From assembly GCA_017397645.1 (NCBI GenBank), contig JAFQIE010000025.1, forward strand, positions 60,318-124,317: a stretch of 64,000 bases of DNA, written 5' to 3'. Every line of letters begins with the position of its first letter. Position 1 is the first letter of the stretch. Positions 53,789 through 62,467 of the stretch are shown here, piece after piece. A model generated the notes under the pieces. The model ran no database searches. It was given only the letters and a program-made list of their open reading frames with translations, and had not been told where the DNA came from. Source of the stretch: Lachnospiraceae bacterium (GTDB lineage Bacteria > Bacillota > Clostridia > Lachnospirales > Lachnospiraceae). A program made the position numbers and the translations under genes.

Positions 53789-55225
53789 TTACTTATCTTC
53801 TTCCTTTTTACGTTCTTCCTTCAGAGCTGTAATCTGCTCGCTTTCTACACCCTCGGTGCTGTCCGGCCAGAACAAAATCTTCAAGGTCAAAAGCATCAAT
53901 TTCAAATCCAGCCAAACGGAATAATTCTCAATGTATGTCAAATCTAATTTCAATTTGTCATAGGGCGTGGTATTGTATTTGCCGTACACCTGCGCAAATC
54001 CGGCCAGTCCGGCTTTTACCTTCATACGGAACGCAAACTCCGGCATAACCTCCATGTATTGGGCAATGATCTCAGGGCGTTCGGGACGGGGACCGATAAA
54101 GGACATATCCCCCTTCAAGATATTGAACAACTGCGGCAATTCGTCCACTCTGCATTTACGGATGACCTTGCCGATGGGCGTTATTCTGTTATCGTTTTTA
54201 GAAGCCAATCTTGCCACACCATCTTTTTCCGCATCGGTTCGCATACTGCGGAATTTCATAATGTAAAACTCCCTGCGATCAATGGTGCAACGGACCTGCT
54301 TGTACAAAATCGGACCGCCGTCATAGAGTTTGATGACAAGTGCCGTCAGTATCATAATCGGTGAAGATATTAGAATCAGAATCAAAGACCCAATAAGGTC
54401 AATGGCGCGTTTGATAAAGCGCTGTTCCATTGCCAGACTGTACTCTCTGGTCAAAAGCAAGGGAGTGTCGAAAATGTGCAATTCTTCAGCCCCCATCATG
54501 ATCACATCCGTAATCTTAGGCAATAAGTAAACACGGATGGAATGTCCGTAGCAAAACTTGAACAGTTCACTTCGCTCCTCCAAAGAAATATCTCCCAGCA
54601 ACACTGCACTGCAGGTGCCTTCTTTGTAAGCCGTCAAAATCTTATCACAGACAGCATCAAAACCGTCTTTGATATTAATAACACCTGCCACCACATACTT
54701 ATCCTTGCGGTTAGAAAGTTTTGCACATAAGGCATCCACCGGTCTGTAACCTCCCACCACCAGCACTTTTCTGGGCGGGAAGATTCTGCGGTAAACATAA
54801 TTGGCCACGCTGATATACACGATAACCACCAATGTCTGCTCAAACATCATCATCATAAACACCTTGGGCGTAAATAATTGAAATGCCATGACGGAAAGCT
54901 CTGCGTAAATTAGCAGATTAGCAATCAATGTAGCAAATACTTGTGAAAAGATGATTTCCACATTTTTCAGATACCCCAGGCGCATACCACCGTACATGGT
55001 GGAGAACGCAAACAGAATAGCAGCGTAAATAGCCACTTCCAACAAGTGACCCTTAAACCAGAAATTACGCAGTTCTTCTACCACGCTATACTGGAAATCA
55101 TTCAGCCAATGATGTGTAAAGATTAAAGTCTCCAATCCCAGGCATACAAAGGTAAGCCCCAAATTGATGAGACGTTTAAAGGTTTCTAATCGTTTCCATT
55201 TCTTTTCGTTGGTACTCTTGATCAA
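53789..55225 (-). CDS. Long undecaprenyl-phosphate sugar-1-phosphate transferase (WcaJ/CpsE type)
   Basis: 478 aa. Four to five N-terminal membrane helices (about 15-125), a central Rossmann-like part, and the C-terminal transferase domain from about 270 (RAIDLIGSLILILISSPIMI). Motifs GPILYKQVRCTIDRREFYIM, KFRSMRTDAEKDG, KCRVDELPQLFNILKGDMSF and IGPRPERPE; the Asp-Glu of RVDELPQ is the catalytic pair. Moves a hexose-1-P (often galactose or glucose) to undecaprenyl phosphate. Start TTG at 55225 with AGGAGG nine bases upstream; a GTG at 55246 overlaps the ribosome site. Second priming enzyme in the cluster. Confidence 0.92.
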   Translation of the reverse strand: MIKSTNEKKWKRLETFKRLINLGLTFVCLGLETLIFTHHWLNDFQYSVVEELRNFWFKGHLLEVAIYAAILFAFSTMYGGMRLGYLKNVEIIFSQVFATLIANLLIYAELSVMAFQLFTPKVFMMMMFEQTLVVIVYISVANYVYRRIFPPRKVLVVGGYRPVDALCAKLSNRKDKYVVAGVINIKDGFDAVCDKILTAYKEGTCSAVLLGDISLEERSELFKFCYGHSIRVYLLPKITDVIMMGAEELHIFDTPLLLTREYSLAMEQRFIKRAIDLIGSLILILISSPIMILTALVIKLYDGGPILYKQVRCTIDRREFYIMKFRSMRTDAEKDGVARLASKNDNRITPIGKVIRKCRVDELPQLFNILKGDMSFIGPRPERPEIIAQYMEVMPEFAFRMKVKAGLAGFAQVYGKYNTTPYDKLKLDLTYIENYSVWLDLKLMLLTLKILFWPDSTEGVESEQITALKEERKKEEDK

Positions 55226-55249
55226 AGCAGGAATCCTCCTTGTCACTTA

Positions 55250-56008
55250 TTATACCCTTCTCTTCACAGCCCTTACAGCCCAGCAACAAAAATACCATGC
55301 GCTGGCCGCCAAGGACAATTTCTCCGATTTGCGATACAGGTTCCAAATTCTCCGCACCGCTTCTATTTTATTGGAAGACAGGCTCTTTCCCACCCGTCTG
55401 TATTTCACCAGATTCTCATCCAATCCATAGGCTGTGCAGCCACTTCTCAAAATCCTAAACCAAAGTGCTGTGTCCTCACTTTTGACGCAGGGCATTTCCA
55501 AATGCTCTTTGGGAATCTTCTGCGTATCAAACATAACCGTGGATGTAAATATGGTAGTGTTTCCTAACGCCTGATGATAGGATAACGTATCCGGAACCCT
55601 TACTACCTTCCCTGTACCCTCTCCGGCTTCGTTGGCAAATTCATAGCCGGTAAAAGTAAAAGCTGCATCTTTCTCCTGCAGGAAAAGCAACTGCCGTTCC
55701 AATTTATCCGGAGCCCACAAATCGTCTCCGTCCAAATAAGCAATATATCTTCCCTTCGCTTCTTTCATTCCCCGGTTTCTGGCTCTGGCCGCTCCACCAT
55801 TTTCCGGTTGTACGACCAAGCGGATGTTTTCCCCGGCACTTGCTTTGATATATTCCTCAATCACAGCCCGGCTGTTATCGCTACTGCCGTCTTCCACCAA
55901 CAACAGCTCCCAATCCTGATAGGTCTGATTTACCACGGATTGTATGGTTTCGTGTATATATTTTTCCACATTGTACACAGGTACAATCACGCTAATCATT
56001 TGATTCAT
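55250..56008 (-). CDS. Family 2 glycosyltransferase
   Basis: 252 aa: ISVIVPVYNVEKYIHETIQS, LLVEDGSSDNSRAVIE, ENGGAARARNRGMKEAKGRY and AYLDGDDLWAPDKLERQL are standard GT2 motifs; the C-terminal part SLAASAWYFCCWAVRAVKRR may lie against the membrane. The start overlaps the preceding gene by 17 bases, with a weak ribosome site; a second ATG (55999) three codons in is an alternative. It is followed by the WcaJ-type gene 24 bases on. Confidence 0.88.
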   Translation of the reverse strand: MNQMISVIVPVYNVEKYIHETIQSVVNQTYQDWELLLVEDGSSDNSRAVIEEYIKASAGENIRLVVQPENGGAARARNRGMKEAKGRYIAYLDGDDLWAPDKLERQLLFLQEKDAAFTFTGYEFANEAGEGTGKVVRVPDTLSYHQALGNTTIFTSTVMFDTQKIPKEHLEMPCVKSEDTALWFRILRSGCTAYGLDENLVKYRRVGKSLSSNKIEAVRRIWNLYRKSEKLSLAASAWYFCCWAVRAVKRRV

Positions 56009-56852
56009 ATAACAACCAATAATCTCCCAGTTTTTGCGCCCTGATGCCCATACTTCTGGCCATTCTTGCCACCGTTATGCGTTCCATGCTATCCGGCAAC
56101 AGAATACAGTCAGCACCAGCCTCCTGTGCCATACCCGCCAAGGTCTCAGGGGATATTTTGTCTTCCCGTAATGTTCCGGAATTTTCCCAATCCCTCATGC
56201 AACGATACAAAAACTCTACTTCCGGGGTGTACACATCGTAAGCATATGCATTCAAGGATTTATCCCACATATTCCGTCCGTACAATAAGGTGATAGAACT
56301 ATCTGTCGCTCTAACATACTCTGCAATGGATTCCGGGGCCCACAAACAAAGCGACTCATCCTCTCCGCACACTTCCCGTAGCTGTCCGATGATATTCACT
56401 ACTTTTGTTGCCCTCTCCCGTTCCGTCAAATAGTTGACGGTTTGGTCGTTCTGATTTACAACCGGGCTGCCCATGTTGCCACAAAGCAACAGCACCACAC
56501 CCAATAAAACAACAGCCCCTATCGCGCGGGATTTGTTGTTCTTTTCTTCTTTTTCCGTCCACACATACCATAGAAACGAAGTGATGCCGCAGGCAATCAT
56601 TGCGGTTGTCGGCACAACACTCCAAATATGGGCGTAATCATAAAACGCAGTTTGGTATTTCATCAAAACAGCCGCTGTCACCGGGCAAATACAGCCTGCG
56701 GTCATAAATGCCGTATACCAAATCCAAGATCTTTTCATCTCTTCCTTTTTAAGAAAAAGGAAAAACAACAGCGCCACCAGTAATAGTATGACCAATTTAC
56801 CTTGTTGTATATAATTTCCCCATCCAAGCCAGGCATTTTTAAGAAGTTCCAT
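55992..56852 (-). CDS. Membrane protein of unknown function, second half of a two-gene module (right copy)
   Basis: 286 aa with an N-terminal membrane block (helices at about 18-34, 43-66, 78-95, 105-125) and a soluble outer domain (about 140-286) ending in MGIRAQKLGDYWLLYESND. It pairs with 56839-57774 in the same order and orientation as the left copy (3929-4696 with 4707-5771), and shares the arrangement AEYVRATDSSITLLYGRNM in the outer domain. ATG at 56852 has AGGAGG about ten bases upstream. Unknown function; it could be part of a GT-C-like protein split in two. Confidence 0.78.
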   Translation of the reverse strand: MELLKNAWLGWGNYIQQGKLVILLLVALLFFLFLKKEEMKRSWIWYTAFMTAGCICPVTAAVLMKYQTAFYDYAHIWSVVPTTAMIACGITSFLWYVWTEKEEKNNKSRAIGAVVLLGVVLLLCGNMGSPVVNQNDQTVNYLTERERATKVVNIIGQLREVCGEDESLCLWAPESIAEYVRATDSSITLLYGRNMWDKSLNAYAYDVYTPEVEFLYRCMRDWENSGTLREDKISPETLAGMAQEAGADCILLPDSMERITVARMARSMGIRAQKLGDYWLLYESND

Positions 56853-57774
56853 TTTTTACAGACCTCCTTTCGCCGGCCGCCTTCGGGGTTTTCCTTCCAA
56901 CAGCAAGAATCCATTCTGCCACCTGCATCAAAACAAATATAAGCGCGCACACTCCTGCACCATATAGTGTCCAACAAAGGCACGCTTCCGTGGCAATAAC
57001 ACCCAAAGCCAATACCCTTTTCTTACAAAGCATTAGGGAAAACATCCAAGGAATCAAAACTAGGTTGCGGAGAGCGGTTCCTCTCCAGGCACCATACAGT
57101 GCATGGTAACCATCCATTCCGCCAATGCCCGTTTCCACCCAAAACAACGTCGCTACAACCAAGAGAAAAACAATCCTCTTTTCCTTATTTTCCGTAAACA
57201 ACGCCTTCGCCAGCGCTCCATAGGCCACATAGCTAAAGAACAACACAACTACCGGAACAAGTCTCCACACTACAAGTGCAGGGGAAAGCCCTGTTAACGT
57301 ACATACAAAACTATAGAGTGTGGGCAATCCCAATATCTGTAAACGCAATGGCATGCCCTGTGTATAAGGTGCACCCGTCATAGGATTTACCCGATAAACA
57401 CCATCATAGTGCAAGAAAGAAGCAACATTTTCCACCGTCATATCTCCCCGCAGGTAGATATGATTGCCAAACAAAACCAACAACCCTTGCAGGATTACGA
57501 GCGTCGCAAACACCCCATAAAAGATTTTGAAGGTCTTGTTTTTGGATGTTACCTCCACCCTAGGCTGCACAACATCATCTCTGTTGCTTTTTTTCTTCAG
57601 AACGCACAAAAGAACCGTGCCAACAACAAGCAGGCACAGACAAACAGCAAAAACATATGCAGATTCCTGTATGGACCAACCTTGAAACAAAAGCAATAAA
57701 TGCAGCACTTCCGCAAGGAGAATTCCACCACAAAAACCTATCATTAAGATGTCAGCCAATGAATATTTCTTCAC
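56839..57774 (-). CDS. Multi-span membrane protein, DUF6077-like, first half of a two-gene module (right copy)
   Basis: 311 aa with about nine membrane segments. The outer loop ASFLHYDGVYRVNPMTGAPY followed by TQGMPLRLQILGLPTLYSFV, then VCTLTGLSPALVVWRLVPVV, matches the layout of the left copy at 4707-5771. GTG at 57774 is preferred: GGGGTGG lies at suitable spacing. The upstream ATG at 57786 has no ribosome site and is only about 11 bases from the likely transcript start. Overlaps the next gene by 14 bases. Function unknown. Confidence 0.72.
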   Translation of the reverse strand: MKKYSLADILMIGFCGGILLAEVLHLLLLFQGWSIQESAYVFAVCLCLLVVGTVLLCVLKKKSNRDDVVQPRVEVTSKNKTFKIFYGVFATLVILQGLLVLFGNHIYLRGDMTVENVASFLHYDGVYRVNPMTGAPYTQGMPLRLQILGLPTLYSFVCTLTGLSPALVVWRLVPVVVLFFSYVAYGALAKALFTENKEKRIVFLLVVATLFWVETGIGGMDGYHALYGAWRGTALRNLVLIPWMFSLMLCKKRVLALGVIATEACLCWTLYGAGVCALIFVLMQVAEWILAVGRKTPKAAGERRSVKNGTS

Positions 57775-57803
57775 GATCCACCCCATCTTGGTATACTGTT
57801 TTT

Positions 57804-57812
57804 ATTTTACCA
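57804..57812 (-). promoter_or_regulatory. Promoter of the polysaccharide assembly block
   Basis: Minus strand extended -10 TG-G-TAAAAT (57812-57804) with a weak -35 (TTCCCT) 17 bases further up. It directly follows the strong terminator 57878-57914, so this is the natural start of the 57.8-48 kb transcript. Confidence 0.6.
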
Positions 57813-57877
57813 CATACTGCCACATAAGGGAATTAAGATTTTCTTATGATTTTTTGAGCAAAAACAAAGATTTTTAC

Positions 57878-57914
57878 AAAAAAAGCTGTGTTGTCCCTAT
57901 GGTCAACACAACTT
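57878..57914 (-). terminator. Rho-independent terminator after the GtrB-type gene
   Basis: On the minus-strand transcript AAGTTGTGTTG pairs with CAACACAGCTT (11 bp with one G-U), loop ACCATAGGGA, followed at once by a run of seven U. It ends the cdaA-cdaR-HPr-GtrB operon 15 bases after the gene stop. Confidence 0.92.
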
Positions 57915-57929
57915 CTTTATACTATGTCC

Positions 57930-58859
57930 TTATAACTTTTCTTTTACCAAATAGATAGGTCTGTTTTTCACTTCCATATAGGTCTTTGCCAGATACTGAC
58001 CCAGAATACCGGTACAGAAAAACTGAATTCCGCCAATCATCAACATAATACACACTTGTGATGCCCAGCCATCCACCGGATCCCCAAAGATCAATTTACG
58101 CACGATAATAAACACCATCATTGCAAAAGCAATCAGGCAGAATACCACACCTGCGACTGATGCCAGCATCAAAGGGGCAGTAGAAAAGGCCATAATTCCA
58201 TCCAAGGAATACATAAATAGTTTCCAGAAATTCCACTTGGTTTCTCCTGCAGCGCGCTCTACATTTTCATATTCCAGCCACTTTGTCTTAAAACCTACCC
58301 AGCCAAAGATACCCTTTGTGAAGCGGTTGTATTCTCGCATAGAAAGGATTGCATCCACCATCTGTCTGGTCATCAGACGATAATCCCGTGCTCCGTCCAT
58401 AATCTCCGTCTTGGATATTTTCTTCATCAACCCATAGAATCTTCTTGCAAAGAAACTACGGATCGGGGGCTCACCCTTTCTGGAGACACGTCTGGTTGCT
58501 ACGGAATCATACCCTTCCTGAATATACCCATACATTTCAGGGAGCAGTGAGGGAGGATCCTGCAAATCCACGTCCATCATCACCACATAATCACCTGTAG
58601 AAGTTTCCAATCCGGCAAACATTGCCGCTTCTTTTCCAAAGTTTCGGGAAAAAGACACCAAATGCACTCTTTCATCCTGCTCGTGAAGCTTTTTCACCTC
58701 TGCGACGGTACCGTCTTTAGAACCGTCATCAACGTAAATCAATTCCAATTCTAATGCTTTTTCTGCAAAAAAACTTTCATTTTTCAACAATTCCTGATAG
58801 AAAATTGCTATACTTTCTTCTTCGTTATAGCAAGGAACAATTACCGATAATACGCTCAT
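57930..58859 (-). CDS. Undecaprenyl-phosphate glycosyltransferase, GtrB/CsbB type (GT2)
   Basis: 309 aa: LSVIVPCYNEEESIAIFYQE, VDDGSKDGTVAEVK, SFSRNFGKEAAMFAGLETST and MMDVDLQDPPSLLP are classic GtrB/CsbB motifs. Two membrane helices follow (about 230-260 and 270-292), ending ILGQYLAKTYMEVKNRPIY. It loads a sugar onto undecaprenyl phosphate for use outside the cell. AGGAGGCG precedes the ATG at 58859; a start at 58892 overlaps the HPr gene. Together with HPr and cdaAR it forms one operon. Confidence 0.9.
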   Translation of the reverse strand: MSVLSVIVPCYNEEESIAIFYQELLKNESFFAEKALELELIYVDDGSKDGTVAEVKKLHEQDERVHLVSFSRNFGKEAAMFAGLETSTGDYVVMMDVDLQDPPSLLPEMYGYIQEGYDSVATRRVSRKGEPPIRSFFARRFYGLMKKISKTEIMDGARDYRLMTRQMVDAILSMREYNRFTKGIFGWVGFKTKWLEYENVERAAGETKWNFWKLFMYSLDGIMAFSTAPLMLASVAGVVFCLIAFAMMVFIIVRKLIFGDPVDGWASQVCIMLMIGGIQFFCTGILGQYLAKTYMEVKNRPIYLVKEKL

Positions 58860-58872
58860 TTCCCGCCTCCTT

Positions 58873-59139
58873 TTAATACTCTCCCAGACCATTTTCTACT
58901 GCCAGAACCAGTGCCGCGAGTGCATCCTGCTCATCTTCTCCGTCACAGATGAGTTCTATCTCATCCCCACATTTCACACTTGCTCCAAGCACACTCAAAA
59001 CGCTCTTTGCATTTGCCACACTGTCCCGGAAAGAAAACTGCACAGAGGCCTTGTATTTCATCGCTTCCTTACACAAAATACCCGCAGGGCGCAAGTGCAA
59101 TCCGGTAGGATTCTTTATGACTACCTTCTGCTTTGTCAC
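58873..59139 (-). CDS. HPr-family phosphocarrier protein
   Basis: 88 aa, the normal length of HPr. Active-site His15 in GLHLRPAG and regulatory Ser46 in ANAKSVLSVLGA are both present, so it is HPr-like rather than Crh (which lacks the histidine). Start is GTG at 59139 with AAGGGGGA upstream, inside the end of cdaR (stop 59144). HPr normally relays phosphate from EI to PTS sugars and, when phosphorylated at Ser46, acts with CcpA. Being placed behind cdaR rather than with ptsI is uncommon. Confidence 0.92.
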   Translation of the reverse strand: MTKQKVVIKNPTGLHLRPAGILCKEAMKYKASVQFSFRDSVANAKSVLSVLGASVKCGDEIELICDGEDEQDALAALVLAVENGLGEY

Positions 59140-59143
59140 AGTG

Positions 59144-60433
59144 TTATTCCCCCTTGTTTTCCTTCTTTGTTAACATCAAATTCACAGCAAGACCTTCTTC
59201 CAAAACCACATCCTTAGCAACAATCTTTGCCGGGATCGCATATCTGCCGGGCTTTGGAGAAGTAATCTTTTGTTTCTCCAACCAATCCGCCACATCCACT
59301 TCAAGCAACACATCCTCTGCCGCCAAGGCAGAAACTGCGGCCTTGGTGCCGGAAACCTTGATACTGTATGTCTTATCAGAATCTACCATCCTGGCTTCAA
59401 AATCAGCCGGCAGATTTTCAACTACGATTTGGTCTGACGAAATATCCATTCTTTTACTAACCGATGGTTCTATTTCTACCGTGAAACTCACTTTACCATT
59501 AAACAAATTATCTGCGAATCTGACATTATTGGGCAAACTATCTCTGATATTAACCGACTTCACCAAATCAGAAGTTCTGTCTGTCACATCAAACTCTTCT
59601 GCAGGAACCACAATCTTGCTGATACCGGCCAAGGCAAAAGGTCTGCCGGCAATCTTTATTTGAGGTATATCAGCAACGACTTCCCCGCTTACTACATATC
59701 CATTTGCAGGCTTTCCGATATATGCCGCCTCCAAGGGTACCTCTTTGGTGAACAGTATCTCTACCTCGATATGAACCTTATTCAGGTTTTCGTATAGGAC
59801 AGGGATGTCCATTACTTCCCCTTCCTTGTCATATAAGACCACACCAATATTTGCTGACACATCTCTGGTGGCACCATTGACATTGATGACAGCCTCTGCA
59901 TAATCAACCTTCTCTGTCAATGATTTTGCTCCGCTAATCTCCAGATTCGTCTGATCCGTACTAATTGCGGACACTATATATCCTTCCGCCACCTCACCGG
60001 TGGTTTTGTACTCGATAGGCACCCATACGGTATTTTTTTCCTCCACATGAAGCTTAGCCATATCTATACTTCCGTCCACGCGGATTTCATTTTTATTAGC
60101 TCCCATATTCTGAACAGTGTAAGATATAGGCACTTGATTGTCTTCCGTCATCTTGCTCACATCGGCGGTAGCCACAATATCGCCTTCTCTTAACTTGTTG
60201 ATAATACTTTTGGGTGCACGCACAGTTACACGGACCTTATCTGTTCCCTCCACCACTTCATACGCCAGGTTCTGTTCCTCCAGAACACTGGTGTTAATAA
60301 ATGTTACCGGCACATCAGAGAAGGTACTTTTGTCCTGCGGGTCATCAATCTGCATTGCCAAGAACCACAAACTCATGGCGATTCCCAAGGAAATCAGTTT
60401 CAATCCCCAGTTATTCAGAATCTTTTTTCTCAT
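59144..60433 (-). CDS. cdaR: CdaR/YbbR-type regulator of diadenylate cyclase
   Basis: 429 aa. One N-terminal membrane anchor (about 8-27, GLKLISLGIAMSLWFLAMQI), then four YbbR-type repeats on the outer side, each with a pattern like VPVTFINTSVLEEQNL or VWVPIEYKTTGEVAEGYIVS. CdaR binds CdaA in the membrane and modulates c-di-AMP production. The ATG at 60433 lies inside the end of cdaA (23-base overlap) with AAGGTAAGGA upstream, so the two are tightly coupled. Downstream partner glmM is missing here. Confidence 0.93.
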   Translation of the reverse strand: MRKKILNNWGLKLISLGIAMSLWFLAMQIDDPQDKSTFSDVPVTFINTSVLEEQNLAYEVVEGTDKVRVTVRAPKSIINKLREGDIVATADVSKMTEDNQVPISYTVQNMGANKNEIRVDGSIDMAKLHVEEKNTVWVPIEYKTTGEVAEGYIVSAISTDQTNLEISGAKSLTEKVDYAEAVINVNGATRDVSANIGVVLYDKEGEVMDIPVLYENLNKVHIEVEILFTKEVPLEAAYIGKPANGYVVSGEVVADIPQIKIAGRPFALAGISKIVVPAEEFDVTDRTSDLVKSVNIRDSLPNNVRFADNLFNGKVSFTVEIEPSVSKRMDISSDQIVVENLPADFEARMVDSDKTYSIKVSGTKAAVSALAAEDVLLEVDVADWLEKQKITSPKPGRYAIPAKIVAKDVVLEEGLAVNLMLTKKENKGE

Positions 60434-61304
60434 TCCTTACCTTAACCCTTCCCTTCCAACGATATTTTGCCTTCACATTATTTGTTACGGAAATATTCAT
60501 AATCTGAGAAATCTTCTCTCTCATTTCTTCCTCAGTCAAATCTCTCTTCAACTCACCTTCATAGGCCAGGCTGATACTGCCGGATTCTTCTGAAACAATC
60601 ACAGTAAGAGAATCCGTCACTTCTGAAATGCCCACACCCGCACGATGCCTTGTTCCCAATTCCTTGCTCAAGCCCTGATTGCCGGACAAGGGCAGGTAAC
60701 AGGTTGCAGATGTGATACGATTGCCTCTTACAATTACCGCACCATCGTGAAGCGGCGTATTGTGTTCAAATATATTGACCAGCAATTGGCTGCTAAGCTT
60801 ACCATCAATCTGGATACCGGTGCGCTCATATTCTCTTAAAGACTCCGTCTTCTCAATGACAATCAACGCGCCTGTCTTCACAGCACTCATTTCCTTGCAC
60901 GCTCTAATAATCTCGTTCATGTGGGTCTCATCAAGGGATTCCTTGCTGTTTCCAAAGTTTGATAAACCGATGGAGAAGAAAAACTTATTCTGCCCCAGTT
61001 TTTCCAGTGCATCGCGGATTTCCGGTTGCAGGATAACCACTGCACCTGTCACAGCCACAGGGATAATATTCTTGGCCAACCAGGTAATGGTGGTCATCTG
61101 GAATGCCGCTGCCAGTACCAGAAAAATACCAATGACAATAACACCCTTCATCAATCTCCATGACCGGGTGGTCTTCATCCATGCCAATATGTAGTACACC
61201 AAGATGGCTACTAATAGTATCTCTACTATGTCGCCAAGCTTAATGCCACCCATATATGCACCGATCTCACTCATTAAATTTCTAAAATCCTGGTATCCCC
61301 GCAT
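60411..61304 (-). CDS. cdaA: Diadenylate cyclase CdaA
   Basis: 297 aa. Three N-terminal membrane helices (about 28-48, 53-72, 80-95), then the DAC domain. DGA motif at 187-189 in PLHDGAVIVRGNRI and RHR motif at 219-221 in LGTRHRAGVGIS are intact, so it should make c-di-AMP from two ATP. c-di-AMP governs potassium/osmolyte uptake and wall integrity. The C-terminal tail NVKAKYRWKGRVKVRNEKKD is basic. AGGT lies before the ATG at 61304. It is preceded by the Arg-tailed membrane protein. Confidence 0.95.
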   Translation of the reverse strand: MRGYQDFRNLMSEIGAYMGGIKLGDIVEILLVAILVYYILAWMKTTRSWRLMKGVIVIGIFLVLAAAFQMTTITWLAKNIIPVAVTGAVVILQPEIRDALEKLGQNKFFFSIGLSNFGNSKESLDETHMNEIIRACKEMSAVKTGALIVIEKTESLREYERTGIQIDGKLSSQLLVNIFEHNTPLHDGAVIVRGNRITSATCYLPLSGNQGLSKELGTRHRAGVGISEVTDSLTVIVSEESGSISLAYEGELKRDLTEEEMREKISQIMNISVTNNVKAKYRWKGRVKVRNEKKDSE

Positions 61305-61321
61305 GAATATAACCTAACTTT

Positions 61322-62452
61322 CTATGATTCGTTGTCAACTCCCGAAGTTACTTGCGTACGCCGATAACTTCTCTCCGCCGTGCGTCCGGTTCCGGCTGTC
61401 CTGCTCATTGTACCGGGACGTTGTACAGCTCTTTCCGCGCCTTCCATTGAACGCCTGCCCTGTGCAGATGTTCTGCTTTGTACCGGCACTCTTCTCTGTC
61501 CGGTTCTGCTGTGTGCAGGCATTCTGCCCGCAGATGCCGGACTGCGTCTTCCCGCGCCGGCCCTTCTACCCTCATCAGCCAAAACCTGTGCCGTCACCTT
61601 GGGTACCGCTTTCACATAATAATAATACTCGTCGTCCTCGTACTGCACCTCTTCCGTTCTGCGGTAATCCAACAATAAACGGCAGAATTCTATCACGAAA
61701 CCGCCGGCCACCGCTAATACAGTGCCAAGCAACAACCCTATGATGGAGATTTCTGTTTTCATGATCAAACCACCTATCAGAATCACCAAAAACTGGAATG
61801 CTGCACCGGATAGCACTGCCATTTTCCACGCATTTTCTATATACAACCTACGGACAACATATACCAATCCCGCTGACAACACAAATGTCACTACCACCAA
61901 AATCATAGCTTGATTAGATAAAATAGACTGCATTGTCGCCTGCAACATGTCCTCTACACCATTCTCGATGCACGCACCAATGGTTTGCAACAGATAGTAT
62001 ATTATCACACCAAAAGCCATCGGAATAATGGTAACAGGGTCACACAATAACCCCACCGCAATAGGAGCCAAATAAGGAACCCCCAAAGAAAACATCAAAA
62101 CGGTCAAAAGGCACCAATGGACATCCTTCTTGCCCAATCTGAAATACAGCAAGTACATAATCAGGTATACCGCCAAACCGATTAAGGCAAGCTCCATTGA
62201 TAGGGAAAACATATGTCCCAAACTAAATACCGATGCCACGGTAACCAACACCCAGATAGGCAAGAACGCACAAATTGCGCTCACAAAGACCACCACAAGA
62301 AAGTTGTTCAGTATAGCCATACTTCCTATCTTGCTGTTCAGCGCAATAAAAGTAATCAGACCTACCACAAATCTCAACGCAGGTGTCACATAGGGCTCAT
62401 TCCGGTAATAGAAATATTTGATTTTTTCTCTAAGTTCCAACAACCCGGTCAT
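61322..62452 (-). CDS. Membrane protein of unknown function with Arg-rich disordered tail
   Basis: 376 aa with about nine membrane helices (residues 20-270), an acidic patch EEVQYEDDEYYYYVKAVPKV near 275, then about 90 residues of low-complexity Arg, Ala, Ser, Gly and Thr (GRRAGAGRRSPASAGR, RTSAQGRRSMEGAERAVQRP). I do not recognise a named family. GGAGGAAA precedes the ATG at 62452. It is 17 bases before cdaA, so it may be regulated with, or act on, c-di-AMP signalling or wall synthesis. Confidence 0.8.
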   Translation of the reverse strand: MTGLLELREKIKYFYYRNEPYVTPALRFVVGLITFIALNSKIGSMAILNNFLVVVFVSAICAFLPIWVLVTVASVFSLGHMFSLSMELALIGLAVYLIMYLLYFRLGKKDVHWCLLTVLMFSLGVPYLAPIAVGLLCDPVTIIPMAFGVIIYYLLQTIGACIENGVEDMLQATMQSILSNQAMILVVVTFVLSAGLVYVVRRLYIENAWKMAVLSGAAFQFLVILIGGLIMKTEISIIGLLLGTVLAVAGGFVIEFCRLLLDYRRTEEVQYEDDEYYYYVKAVPKVTAQVLADEGRRAGAGRRSPASAGRMPAHSRTGQRRVPVQSRTSAQGRRSMEGAERAVQRPGTMSRTAGTGRTAERSYRRTQVTSGVDNES

Positions 62453-62467
62453 GCTTTCCTCCATTTT

